Assembly: GCA_964542475.1 (NCBI GenBank)
Contig: CAZIUL010000006.1
Location: 62,001 to 126,000, forward strand
Origin: CAZIUL01 sp964542475
GTDB lineage: Bacteria > Planctomycetota > B15-G4 > CAYZWU01
Length of the DNA: 64,000 bases
Direction: 5' to 3'
In this document: positions 1 through 7,877 of the stretch, piece by piece
Numbering within the stretch: the first letter of the stretch is position 1
Layout: every line of letters starts with the position of its first letter
Made by a program: the position numbers and the translations under genes
The notes under the pieces: model-generated
What the model was told of the DNA's origin: nothing
What the model saw: only the letters and a program-made list of their open reading frames with translations
The model's database searches: none

Positions 1-228
1 GGGATGGTCATTAATCAGCCGGGGCAGCGACATGCCCTCGTGCTCGCCTTCCGCTATAATGGACGGGTGGTCTTGCCTGAAGCTCAGTGTCCACCACTCT
101 CCAACGGTTTTTCCTTCGGGCGGGCTCCACCCGAACACCTTTTTTACCGAATCGCCTCCCCACACCCTTTCCACGGGTTCGGGTCTGAGCTTGATCGGCA
201 GGCGGGACTTTTCGTTTTCGGGAGACAT
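1..228 (-). CDS. manA: Type I phosphomannose isomerase, N-terminal part (runs off the window)
   Basis: An open frame of 76 codons runs from an ATG at 228 off the left edge, preceded by a GAGGAAA ribosome-binding site. The protein begins MSPENEKSRLPIKLRPEPVE and continues with RVWGG, GWSPPEGKTVGEWW and a late EGEHEGMSLPRLI. This is the pattern of the N-terminus of class I mannose-6-phosphate isomerases, which interconvert fructose-6-P and mannose-6-P in the cytoplasm with a bound zinc. The metal ligands lie beyond the visible part, so catalytic competence cannot be judged. It starts 35 bases after the stop codon of the S9 peptidase gene, on the same strand, so the two may be cotranscribed. Mannose-6-P would feed the nucleotide-sugar and glycan functions implied by the genes upstream. 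Confidence 0.8.
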   Translation of the reverse strand, partial: MSPENEKSRLPIKLRPEPVERVWGGDSVKKVFGWSPPEGKTVGEWWTLSFRQDHPSIIAEGEHEGMSLPRLINDHP

Positions 229-263
229 CGGATTGTTTCCTCGATATTGCCTGACTGTTGCCG

Positions 264-2879
264 CTACTCTTTCCAGCGCTGTTTCCATCCCTCGGGCCGG
301 TCCTTGAGGTGTTTGTCGAACCACTCTAGGATCATGGACCTGTGCGCGATCAGGTTGCTCGTCTTGCCGCTGATGCCGTGCCCTTCTCCGGCGAAGCGCA
401 CATAAGCCACATCTTTGTCGAGAACCTTGAGCGCTGTGAACATCTGTTCCGATTCGCTTGGAGGGACGTTGACGTCCGCATCCCCGTGAAGGAGCAAAAG
501 CGGGGTTTCGACCTTGTCGGCGTTGTAAAGAGGTGAGCGGTTGACAAAGATGTCCGGCCTGGTCCAGGGGTAGCTCCCGGCTATTGCGGTGTCTCCATAT
601 GTGTATCCCCAGATGCCCGCGCCCCAGTAGCTCGAAATGTTGGAGATGCCGTACATGGAGCAAGCCGCGCTGAAAATGTCGGTTTTCGTGATGAGGCACA
701 TGGTCAGGAAACCGCCGTAGCTCCCGCCGTAGCACCCGATCCTGGAGCGGTCGATAAACGGCTTCGCCTCCAGTACTCTGGTCGTGCCGTCGATGATATC
801 CCTGCACGCGAGCTCGCCCTGGTCGTTGCAGTGCTTGTCAGCGAACTGATGCCCCTGCCCGACCGCGCCGGACGGGTTTACCACGTATATCACGTACCCG
901 TTTGCAGCGAGCCAGTGGTAGTAAAGCAGGGTGAACCGTTTCTGCCTCGGCGACACACCCCCGTAGTAGTAGACAATCATGGGGTGCTTGACGGTTTCAT
1001 CGAACGACGGCGGGTAAAGGATCCATCCGTCTAGAAGATCGCCGTCCCGGTTTTCGAAATCGAACCGCTCGTATCGCCCGAGCTCGATGTTTTTCATGAG
1101 CTTTTCGTTGGGATCGAGAACGAGCGACGAGGATCCGCTATCGATATCCATGACAAGCACCCGCACCGGACGGTCGATTGATGAGCCGGCGTAGGCGATG
1201 CTTTTTCCGCCGGCAGCGGGCGAGAACGACGAGACCACGGATGGGCTGTCGGTCAGCACCTCGATGCCTCCTGTCCCGTACGGGTCTATCCGCGCGATGC
1301 ATTGCAGTGCGCGCTTCTGGGCCAGGAAGTAGATCTTGCCGTCCTGCTTGCGCCACCAGAGGCCGCTCGCAACCGATTCGCCGAACCGGTCGGATACTCT
1401 GTCGAGTTTTTTGGTTGCGATGTCGAGAACCCAGAGACAGGTGTCAAAGGCGTTGTGCTCTTCCCCTTGGCCCGAGGGAACTGTTTCGCCCGGCGGTGCC
1501 GTGAAGGCGATCTTGCCGCTGTCCGGCGACCATGTCAGGTGAGCGGGCCCGTTTTCGAAAGGAAAGCGTGTTTTCTTGATAAGCGTCAGCTTGCGCGGCG
1601 CGAGCTCCATCACCCAGAACTCGCTTTCGAAAAACGGGCGCTCTGCTATCGGCACCCTCCGGACCATGGCGATCTTCCGGCCATCCGGGGACAAGGCGGC
1701 TTGTGTCAGGGCGAACTTCCCTGTTTCGGTCAAAAGCTGCCTGGAGCTGCCGTTGATTGCTGCCACATGAAGCTTCACGCTCTCGTCCCAGTCGGTGAGG
1801 CGGTCCCTCGGATCCCACAGCCGCTGGTAGTCCTTTCCCGCCGGTTTGTCAGCGCTCGTCATGAAATAGAGCGACCTGCTGTCGCATGACCAGAAAAACG
1901 ATCCCAGGCCTTTCACGTCTTCCAGGGCTTTTTCGATCTCCTGTGTGTTTGGGTCATAGGTCCAGACAGTGCCATCGCTCCTGAAAGCCAGGCATGCTCC
2001 GCCAGGGCTCCAGAGCGGCGAATGGGATGAGCGGCCGATGCGCAGCACCTGCTCGATGTTTTTTTTGCCGGAGGAGATGTCGAGTATTTCGATCCATGTG
2101 GAGCGCGCAGGTTTTTTCCCCGAATAAGCGGAACGCTGCACTGCCAGCAGGTTTCCGCCGGGGGACAGGGCGAGCCCGCCCACGCTTTCCAGGGAGGTAA
2201 GCTCAGTAACTTTAGATAGGGTCCGGGTCGGCTCGATGGACCATTGCGGTCCCTTAACGCCTGTGGTTGTCGGCGCGGCTTTCACCCGGACAAACCACTC
2301 ATCGGATGAGCTGTCCGCGAGGCGTACGGTCTTTATGATAATGCAGTGTTTGCCCATTACAAGGTCGAGATTCACACTTGTCTCGGCAGGGTTGCCGTCT
2401 TTGGAGCGGGTTGTCTTTTTGCCTTTTAACGATCCGTTGCAAAAAACAGAAACCGGGTCAAGGCTCTGTACGGTGAGGCGGATCTTCTGCCTGCAAAAGG
2501 TCTCGATGTACCCCGCGAGATAGGCGGTCTGCAGCGCATTTTCGCTGTCCCCCTGCTGCTCGGCGGATGCGGCCAGCACGGTTTTTTCTCCTGTTTGTTT
2601 CAATGCACGCCATCGAACCCGTGAGCTTCCCGTCCAGGGGATCAGCTTTCCTTTCGACGGCCACACTTTTTTGAGATCGAGGATCGATTGGTTCAACAAC
2701 CCTGCCAGCCGAGTGCCCGGATCCTCATCATCGAACGCTGGAGCGGGGGTGTCCAGCGGGCCTGCCGCAAGCCATGCATGTGGAACAACGCTCCCCGGAT
2801 TCTTTTTCTCCGGTTGCCCCTGACCGGATACGAGAGCTTGAATGGTAAAAACGAGCAATACGGTTGCAATCGATCTCAT
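264..2879 (-). CDS. Secreted S9 family prolyl oligopeptidase / dipeptidyl-peptidase-like serine peptidase
   Basis: The 871-residue protein starts with a signal peptide (MRSIATVLLVFTIQALVSG). A beta-propeller region with repeated LSPGGNLLAV, WSPGGACLAF and WSPDSGKIAF blades follows at about residues 230-600, then a C-terminal alpha/beta-hydrolase domain. The catalytic triad is visible: nucleophile Ser in YGGSYGG near residue 720, Asp in HGDADVNV near 802 and His in GEGHGI near 834. This is the S9B/S9C layout of peptidases that cleave oligopeptides after Pro or Ala, acting here in the periplasm or outside the cell. I chose the ATG at 2879 because AAGGA lies seven bases before it; an in-frame ATG at 2894 has no such site. 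The region from residue 60 to 230 is not recognised. The manA start follows 35 bases downstream. Confidence 0.88.
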   Translation of the reverse strand: MRSIATVLLVFTIQALVSGQGQPEKKNPGSVVPHAWLAAGPLDTPAPAFDDEDPGTRLAGLLNQSILDLKKVWPSKGKLIPWTGSSRVRWRALKQTGEKTVLAASAEQQGDSENALQTAYLAGYIETFCRQKIRLTVQSLDPVSVFCNGSLKGKKTTRSKDGNPAETSVNLDLVMGKHCIIIKTVRLADSSSDEWFVRVKAAPTTTGVKGPQWSIEPTRTLSKVTELTSLESVGGLALSPGGNLLAVQRSAYSGKKPARSTWIEILDISSGKKNIEQVLRIGRSSHSPLWSPGGACLAFRSDGTVWTYDPNTQEIEKALEDVKGLGSFFWSCDSRSLYFMTSADKPAGKDYQRLWDPRDRLTDWDESVKLHVAAINGSSRQLLTETGKFALTQAALSPDGRKIAMVRRVPIAERPFFESEFWVMELAPRKLTLIKKTRFPFENGPAHLTWSPDSGKIAFTAPPGETVPSGQGEEHNAFDTCLWVLDIATKKLDRVSDRFGESVASGLWWRKQDGKIYFLAQKRALQCIARIDPYGTGGIEVLTDSPSVVSSFSPAAGGKSIAYAGSSIDRPVRVLVMDIDSGSSSLVLDPNEKLMKNIELGRYERFDFENRDGDLLDGWILYPPSFDETVKHPMIVYYYGGVSPRQKRFTLLYYHWLAANGYVIYVVNPSGAVGQGHQFADKHCNDQGELACRDIIDGTTRVLEAKPFIDRSRIGCYGGSYGGFLTMCLITKTDIFSAACSMYGISNISSYWGAGIWGYTYGDTAIAGSYPWTRPDIFVNRSPLYNADKVETPLLLLHGDADVNVPPSESEQMFTALKVLDKDVAYVRFAGEGHGISGKTSNLIAHRSMILEWFDKHLKDRPEGWKQRWKE

Positions 2880-2996
2880 TTTCGAATCCTTCATCTGCTT
2901 GTCGCGCTTTCAATTTTACAGATCATTCGAACCTCCTGGACCACGAGCGGCAGCCCCCGAATCCCGGAACTCAGGGAAAACCCATTCCGATCCGTT

Positions 2997-3833
2997 TCAA
3001 GAACGGATCCATCCAAAAGCGTCCGAGGGCGGGATTCCGTGGTCCTTCATGATCTTTCCGCTGTTCAGCCCGGCGTAAACGGGCCGTCTGGCGACCCATT
3101 TTTTCATCAGTTCTTTTATGTCGATTCTGTTCACCAGGCCGGAGTTCAGGCCGGCGGCCCTTGCGGCTTTTACCGCATATTCGTAGCGGCTCAGGAACGC
3201 GCCGCCCGCGTGGTGATAGGTTCCGCAGGCGTCTCTGTCAACGAGCTTTCTTATACAATTACCGAAATCCGTTATATCCGTGGGTGTTGTCCATAGGGTG
3301 TCAACCACGTTGATCTCTTTTCCCTCTTTCAAGGAGTCCAGCACCCAGTAGACGAATCCGTAACGCCTTCCGTTTTTACAGCTCCCGTGGCAGAGGCTTG
3401 TTCGCAGGATGAGATGGTTGTCGTAAGATTTAACGTACTGTTCAGCGCAAAAATGTGTGAGCCCGTACTGCTGCAGCGCTTCCGCGCGGTCATCCTCGAT
3501 GTACGGCGTTTTCTTGCAGCCGTCGAACACGAGCTGTGTGCTGATGTACACGAGCTTGGCACCGACTGCGCGACACGCTCCGAGCACGTTCATGGTTCCG
3601 GCCACATTTATCTTGTTGCAGTTTACAGGATCCTTTTCGCACTGGTCCGGATCGATCCATGCCGCGCAGTGGATGACCGTGTGCGGCTTGTGCCTGCCGA
3701 TGATCCCCGAGGTTTCCGCAGGGTCAGTTACATCCATGTGCTCGTGGCAACCTTCAACGATATCCGTTGACAGCAAATCGTCACCAGGGATGTTGCTGCC
3801 AACAAGCCCTTCTCCGCCTGTGATCAGGATCAT
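2997..3833 (-). CDS. dTDP-4-dehydrorhamnose reductase-like sugar nucleotide oxidoreductase (RmlD-like), lysine of YxxxK replaced
   Basis: The 278-residue protein opens with the Rossmann nucleotide-binding motif TGGEGLVGSN. It then has VIHCAAWIDPDQCE, NVAGTMNVLGACRAVG, YISTQLVFDG and ILRTSLCHG, the pattern of RmlD-type extended short-chain dehydrogenases that reduce NDP-4-keto-sugars. The strong site AAGGAGG lies six bases before the ATG at 3833. The catalytic YxxxK motif is unusual: the tyrosine is present (Y123) but the expected lysine position reads His (YGLTH), so activity could be altered. It is preceded by an epimerase-like gene and an FAD oxidoreductase on the same strand, suggesting a small sugar-modification operon. 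It could act on a different nucleotide sugar, since rmlA and rmlB are not in the window. Confidence 0.8.
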   Translation of the reverse strand: MILITGGEGLVGSNIPGDDLLSTDIVEGCHEHMDVTDPAETSGIIGRHKPHTVIHCAAWIDPDQCEKDPVNCNKINVAGTMNVLGACRAVGAKLVYISTQLVFDGCKKTPYIEDDRAEALQQYGLTHFCAEQYVKSYDNHLILRTSLCHGSCKNGRRYGFVYWVLDSLKEGKEINVVDTLWTTPTDITDFGNCIRKLVDRDACGTYHHAGGAFLSRYEYAVKAARAAGLNSGLVNRIDIKELMKKWVARRPVYAGLNSGKIMKDHGIPPSDAFGWIRS

Positions 3834-3915
3834 CTGTTTCCTCCTTCGGGTCAGTACCGCATTGAGAGCATGAAACGCCTTCGAACTCCGGCTGCAATTT
3901 AGGCGGGCGGGATGG

Positions 3916-4407
3916 TTATTTCAAGTCTTTGCTTTCAGTGGTTCTGAACCATTCGTATGGCGCGGTGCTCCCGTCCTTGCGCTTGATCGGCGTATCGAAA
4001 GAAACCCTGTGCTCATCAGGATCCTTGACGTTGTACGCGTAATCCGGGAAGTTGATGATCCACACCGGTTCGTTGTTCAGCGCAATTACCCCGTGCAGGA
4101 TTTTCGGAGGAAAGACAATTAGCTTCTGCCTGTACTCCCCAACCGAGATTTCCATCAGTTCGTGGCGCGTCGGCGAATCGGCCCTGTCGTCGTAGAGAAC
4201 TATCTTTGCCATTCCCTTTATGACGCAGAAGTGGTCGCTCTGCAGATTGTGATAGTGCCAGCCCTTGATCACCCCTGGATAGGTGACCGTTAGGTACGCC
4301 TGGCCGAATTTTTGGAACTCGGGCCAGTCTTCGCGCAGGATCTCGTAGAGATATCCATGTTCGTCCGCGTGTACGTTGAGATCCCGAATGTGAACTCCGT
4401 CAATCAT
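3916..4407 (-). CDS. dTDP-4-dehydrorhamnose 3,5-epimerase family cupin (RmlC-like)
   Basis: The 163-residue protein has the RmlC cupin signature. GYLYEILREDWPEF is near the N-terminus, GVIKGWHYHNLQSDHFCVIKG carries the family histidines near residue 53, then come KIVLYDDRADSPT and the IFPP-like KLIVFPPKILHGVIAL. Family members epimerise 4-keto-6-deoxy sugar nucleotides at C3 and C5, or act as 3,4-ketoisomerases or carboxyvinyl transfer relatives, so the exact substrate is open. The ATG at 4407 has GGGAGG five bases upstream and overlaps the end of the FAD oxidoreductase gene by eight bases, which points to translational coupling. With the RmlD-like gene 80 bases downstream it would provide consecutive steps in making a modified hexose for a surface glycan. 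Confidence 0.85.
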   Translation of the reverse strand: MIDGVHIRDLNVHADEHGYLYEILREDWPEFQKFGQAYLTVTYPGVIKGWHYHNLQSDHFCVIKGMAKIVLYDDRADSPTRHELMEISVGEYRQKLIVFPPKILHGVIALNNEPVWIINFPDYAYNVKDPDEHRVSFDTPIKRKDGSTAPYEWFRTTESKDLK

Positions 4408-5800
4408 GCAAGCCTCCCTTTTTTATCGGCGTCGATTCCAGGCGCCGCAAAACCGCCCTGGTGTCGCTCCATGCCCCATACATCGACGGCACCATCGGTG
4501 TGAACCGGAATCCGCCCTGGCGTCCCGTGCTCACCGTGTTTGTGAGTGTTTCCAAATGTTTCCGCACAAGGTTTATATCGGCTTCGAAACCGATATTATA
4601 CTTAGGATATGCTTCCGGGGCCTTGAGAAAATGAGTTTCCAGCACGCTGTCAGGCCCGATCAATCCCTCGTCTACCAGATCAGCAACCACCTTTTCGCGG
4701 ATCGATGAAGGATTATTCCAGAGGTCGTCGCCGGCGTCGCAGGTGATTTCCGCCATCAGGATAGCGCAGCCTTTCGGTTTAATATCAGCGGGCGGCGCCT
4801 TGGTTTCGGCAAGCCTGTGAAAGCACCTGTCAGGAAAATAAGTGAACATCGCGCCGAGGCTTTTCCGTGGGCAGACCAACATGCACACAACCAAAAGCCC
4901 CCGGTATCCAAGGCGGGCGGCCGCGTTGAGCACGGGTTCAGGCGCACGCGGCCTCAAGGAAAGCGCAAGATGATTGACGGGCATTGTGGATACAAGAAGA
5001 TCGCACGGCACGTCCCGCACTTTTCCGCTTTTTTCGAATAGAACGCCGAGTGCTTGATTTTTGCTGTGTTTCACCTCAACTACTTTTGCCGAGGTCAGCA
5101 CCGTTCCGCCGAGCTTTTCAACGGCCTCGGCAACAGCGGAAAACACGGCGCCCGTGCCCTTGGATGTCGTGTACATCTTGCCGCTGCCGATCGCAACGTT
5201 TTTGCCGATGCTTTCCCTGCTGATGAGCCTTGCCTTGCCTAGCAGCTGTTTTATCTTTTCAACGGCGTTTATACCGGGCATGCGTTTGTCCACGAAGGTT
5301 TTCGATATCATCGCGGGCGACACGCCCCAGAAACGCGTGGTATAGCACTTGAACATGATTTCGTACAGCTTGCGCCCGTACAGGTCGATGATGGCTTCTT
5401 CAGCGTTGGATGGTTCGTTTTTTCTGAACCGCCTGCGGGCCATGGCCAAAGCCAGGCTTGCACCGGACACGGCGATCAGGCGGGCCGGCAGGCCTGAGAG
5501 CAGGTCTTTGGTCTTCAGCGGATACGGATAGAAGCCCCCCATGAACTTGATTGCAAGCTGCCGGTCCAGCTCTACAAGCGATGTGCCCATGAGCTCCGCG
5601 AACGGCCGGATCTTTTCAGGATCAGGATTATGCAGGTGGTGGGTGCCGAACCCGTAGAAGTTCCCGCCTATTTCGGGAGATGCTGCCAGCCCCCCCACGG
5701 TTTTCTCCTTTTCCAGAACCGTTACTTTGTACCCGGACTGTGCCAGCTTCCATGCCGCGAAAAGACCCGAAGGCCCTCCGCCCGTCACAACTACTTTCAT
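4400..5800 (-). CDS. FAD-dependent oxidoreductase of the protoporphyrinogen oxidase / UDP-galactopyranose mutase-like superfamily
   Basis: The 466-residue protein begins with an FAD-binding Rossmann motif, VVVTGGGPSGLFAAWKL followed by VTVLEKEKTVGGLA. HHLHN and RFWGVSPAMISKTFVDKRMPG come later, a pattern shared by NAD(P)-binding FAD proteins found in polysaccharide clusters. The ATG at 5800 is preceded by GAGG. The neighbours are RmlC-like and RmlD-like genes with an eight-base overlap to the first, so the likely setting is glycan or nucleotide-sugar metabolism. UDP-galactopyranose mutase is related but shorter (about 370-390 residues), and I do not see enough of its signature to name the enzyme. 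No membrane segment is evident apart from a weak hydrophobic stretch near residue 125. Confidence 0.75.
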   Translation of the reverse strand: MKVVVTGGGPSGLFAAWKLAQSGYKVTVLEKEKTVGGLAASPEIGGNFYGFGTHHLHNPDPEKIRPFAELMGTSLVELDRQLAIKFMGGFYPYPLKTKDLLSGLPARLIAVSGASLALAMARRRFRKNEPSNAEEAIIDLYGRKLYEIMFKCYTTRFWGVSPAMISKTFVDKRMPGINAVEKIKQLLGKARLISRESIGKNVAIGSGKMYTTSKGTGAVFSAVAEAVEKLGGTVLTSAKVVEVKHSKNQALGVLFEKSGKVRDVPCDLLVSTMPVNHLALSLRPRAPEPVLNAAARLGYRGLLVVCMLVCPRKSLGAMFTYFPDRCFHRLAETKAPPADIKPKGCAILMAEITCDAGDDLWNNPSSIREKVVADLVDEGLIGPDSVLETHFLKAPEAYPKYNIGFEADINLVRKHLETLTNTVSTGRQGGFRFTPMVPSMYGAWSDTRAVLRRLESTPIKKGGLHD

Positions 5801-5941
5801 GGGACCTCGTTACCTGTTGCCGAACCGCGCTTTCGTGACTTATCCGGTATTATATCGTCAAGAGTAGGTTTTAAGAAGAGGAAGAAGAAGAGAACCACGG
5901 ATGGATTCGGATGACGGTTTTATATTGCCTGTTTCCGTAAT

Positions 5942-5970
5942 TTGCATTTACCGCGATAGTGGTGTAAAAT
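5942..5970 (+). promoter_or_regulatory. Candidate sigma70-type promoter for the zinc-ribbon gene
   Basis: TTGCAT at 5942-5947 and TAAAAT at 5965-5970 are separated by 17 bases. The pair lies about 75 bases before the ATG at 6045, in an otherwise gene-free divergent region. The match is good but rests on sequence alone. Confidence 0.45.
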
Positions 5971-6044
5971 ATCAATATATTCAGATAAGAGGCTGCCCTT
6001 CCGGTTCACCGAACCGCTCATCTGCTCCTGTATATGAGGCGTTC

Positions 6045-6230
6045 ATGTTTCCGTACTTCAACAACAAAAAGCTGAGCTGGATGCCGAGACATGATGACAA
6101 GGGCCTGGAGGTCACGTGCGGCCGCTGCGAAGGCCTTTTCAATGTTTTTCTGAGGAAGCGAAAGGATTTCCCTACTTTCCTCTGCCCAAAGTGCAAAGTC
6201 GAGAACAGGCTGAACATAGTCTGGAAATGA
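6045..6230 (+). CDS. Small zinc-ribbon protein, 61 residues
   Basis: A short open frame starts at an ATG with GAGG five bases upstream. It encodes 61 residues with two CxxC pairs, CGRC at 25-28 and CPKC at 47-50, separated by 18 residues. That spacing fits a single zinc ribbon like those of small RNA- or DNA-associated zinc-ribbon proteins. No other domain is present. It lies alone between the divergent oxidoreductase gene and the convergent pseudopilin gene, with a promoter-like sequence upstream. The cysteine pattern and the ribosome-binding site support it; a longer in-frame start at 5901 is possible but lacks a good site. Function is unknown. Confidence 0.6.
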   Translation: MFPYFNNKKLSWMPRHDDKGLEVTCGRCEGLFNVFLRKRKDFPTFLCPKCKVENRLNIVWK

Positions 6231-6317
6231 AGATGAAGGGGCGGCCGGCCGGTTCCCCTCACATGGAATGAATGCATTCTCCCGTATGGGCTTTCCCCTG
6301 TGGTTGCCCTCCGGCTT

Positions 6318-6842
6318 TCAATCGATCAGAAGCATTATGTCATCTCCCTCAGGTGATGTGGACCGCGATGAAGTGTTGATCGCTCCATCCGGCCCCGCTG
6401 AGATGATCATCGCCCTCTCGCCGGTGTTGAAGAACCCCTGCACATTAACTATATACGCGTTTTCCCAGGGATCCTGCTTGACCGACTGCAGGTACGGGCC
6501 GTTCCAACGCATTCCTCCATACTCGTCAGAGTTCAGAAATTCGCCCAGGTGACATCCCTCTCCGCTGGAGAAAACGTTGTTATTGGGCATGTTGCCATCG
6601 GTGTAGAGGTAATGAAAGCTGGTTGTACCGTCTTTTCCGGTCGGGAAGAAAAGGGTATCCTTTATGTACTGGTTCAGGGCTGTCGCCACCCTGTTGATGT
6701 CCGCGATGGCCTGGGCCCTCCTTGAGTCCTTGATTTCCTGGGATACTATCGGGACCACAACCCCGGCCAATCCCACGATGATCGCGATGATGATGACCAG
6801 TTCCACTATCGAGAATCCGCGTGCTTTTCCGAGGTTCATCAT
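6318..6842 (-). CDS. Type II secretion/type IV pilus-like pseudopilin (GspG family)
   Basis: The 174-residue protein has a class III leader: MMNLGKARG ending in glycine, then FSIVELVIIIAIIVGLAGVV. Cleavage between Gly9 and Phe10 would leave Glu at mature position +5, the residue required for assembly into a pseudopilus. The globular part contains ALNQYIKD, a PWENAYIV segment typical of GspG and the end ISAGPDGAINTS, which resembles the calcium-site region of major pseudopilins. GGGAG lies about seven bases before the ATG at 6842; an in-frame TTG-type extension to 6902 would spoil the leader. No other secretion genes are nearby, so it is an orphan whose machinery must be elsewhere. Confidence 0.85.
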   Translation of the reverse strand: MMNLGKARGFSIVELVIIIAIIVGLAGVVVPIVSQEIKDSRRAQAIADINRVATALNQYIKDTLFFPTGKDGTTSFHYLYTDGNMPNNNVFSSGEGCHLGEFLNSDEYGGMRWNGPYLQSVKQDPWENAYIVNVQGFFNTGERAMIISAGPDGAINTSSRSTSPEGDDIMLLID

Positions 6843-7001
6843 TGAATGCTCCCATTTGTATTTGTCATGTGCGAAGGTCTTCTGAAGGACCAGCGGGTCC
6901 AAGGCCTTCTTCGATCAATCACCTTGTAACTCTTTCGGAAATATTCTTGATATTCGTTACAATTAATTCAGAGAAAAGAGATGGTCTTTTTTGAGGTTCG
7001 G

Positions 7002-7877
7002 ATGTTGTCTACAGCAAAACGGCTTTTGATCGGGTTTTTTCCGCGCTGCGGACGGCGACGGCACTGCACGATCGCTGTCCCGAGCGCGCACGGAAATTGT
7101 AATGGGGCTTCAGAGCCTGGAACGAAAGGATGGGCGGTTTTTCTTGTGATTGCCGCGGTCCTGGTTTCAGCGGCGTGCTCCGCGCCGGCAACCACGGGCT
7201 GCGACAAAGAGATCAACGAAAACGAGTCGTTCACGCTGGTGCCGCCTTTTTATTACTCCCGGCAGGAGCCTTTTGAAAAAGACCTGTTCGTCTTTCCGCT
7301 CTGGGTTTCTTTGACAAGAGGATGCCGCACGGATACCTACCCGCTTTTTCCGGTGATGCGGTACACCGGGTTCGACCGTTCCCCTGAACGCGGCGCGTTT
7401 AAGCTTTTTCCCCTGGTGGAGCACGAATGGGACGGGATGCGGCACAGGCTGCTGCTCGGTGATCTGACGCCTTTTTTCGGGGTGTTCAAGCTGCTCGATA
7501 CCGAGTGGGGGATACCTGGAAGAGAGGGGGGGCAGACCGGCGGTGTTTTCTCTTTTGTGAATGTATTGGACCTGTTTCGAGTCGCCGGCGGCGGTGACCC
7601 GGGAGGGTATGACGATCTTCAGATCCTCACGCTTTTTTCCATGGAGAAGCTCTCCCTGTATCAACACCATTGGAAAAAAGGCGAAGCGGATGAGGGCCGG
7701 ACCGTTTTTTTTCCGCTTTTCAGCCGTTCGAAGGGGGTTGACATGGTTCAATGGGGGGTTCTGGCGGACATCATCGATTTCGAAAAGAAAGGTTCTGAAA
7801 AAAAGTTGACCGTTCTATGGTTCATCCCCTTTTCCTGGGGGAGTGAGCATGGTTGCGATTCCGAGGAGAACGAATGA
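7002..7877 (+). CDS. Secreted or lipid-anchored protein of unknown function
   Basis: I do not recognise this 291-residue protein. It has a hydrophobic segment at about residues 45-65 (VFLVIAAVLVSAAC) that could be an internal signal-anchor or a weak lipobox ending in Cys. The rest is rich in Phe, Pro and Gly with repeated FPL and FF motifs (FVFPLWVSL, YPLFPV, FKLFPLVE, TVFFPLFSR), which suggests repeated beta-strands. The ATG at 7002 has GAGG six bases upstream; an ATG at 6981 is an alternative. The stop codon overlaps the start of the TPR/FG-GAP gene in an ATGA arrangement, so the two are translationally coupled and probably work together outside the cytoplasm. Confidence 0.6.
   Translation: MLSTAKRLLIGFFPRCGRRRHCTIAVPSAHGNCNGASEPGTKGWAVFLVIAAVLVSAACSAPATTGCDKEINENESFTLVPPFYYSRQEPFEKDLFVFPLWVSLTRGCRTDTYPLFPVMRYTGFDRSPERGAFKLFPLVEHEWDGMRHRLLLGDLTPFFGVFKLLDTEWGIPGREGGQTGGVFSFVNVLDLFRVAGGGDPGGYDDLQILTLFSMEKLSLYQHHWKKGEADEGRTVFFPLFSRSKGVDMVQWGVLADIIDFEKKGSEKKLTVLWFIPFSWGSEHGCDSEENE

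Noticed and set aside
6238..6258. GC palindrome GGGGCGGCC-type as bidirectional terminator between the convergent zinc-ribbon and pseudopilin genes
   Set aside because: The stem is plausible but there is no U-tract on either side.
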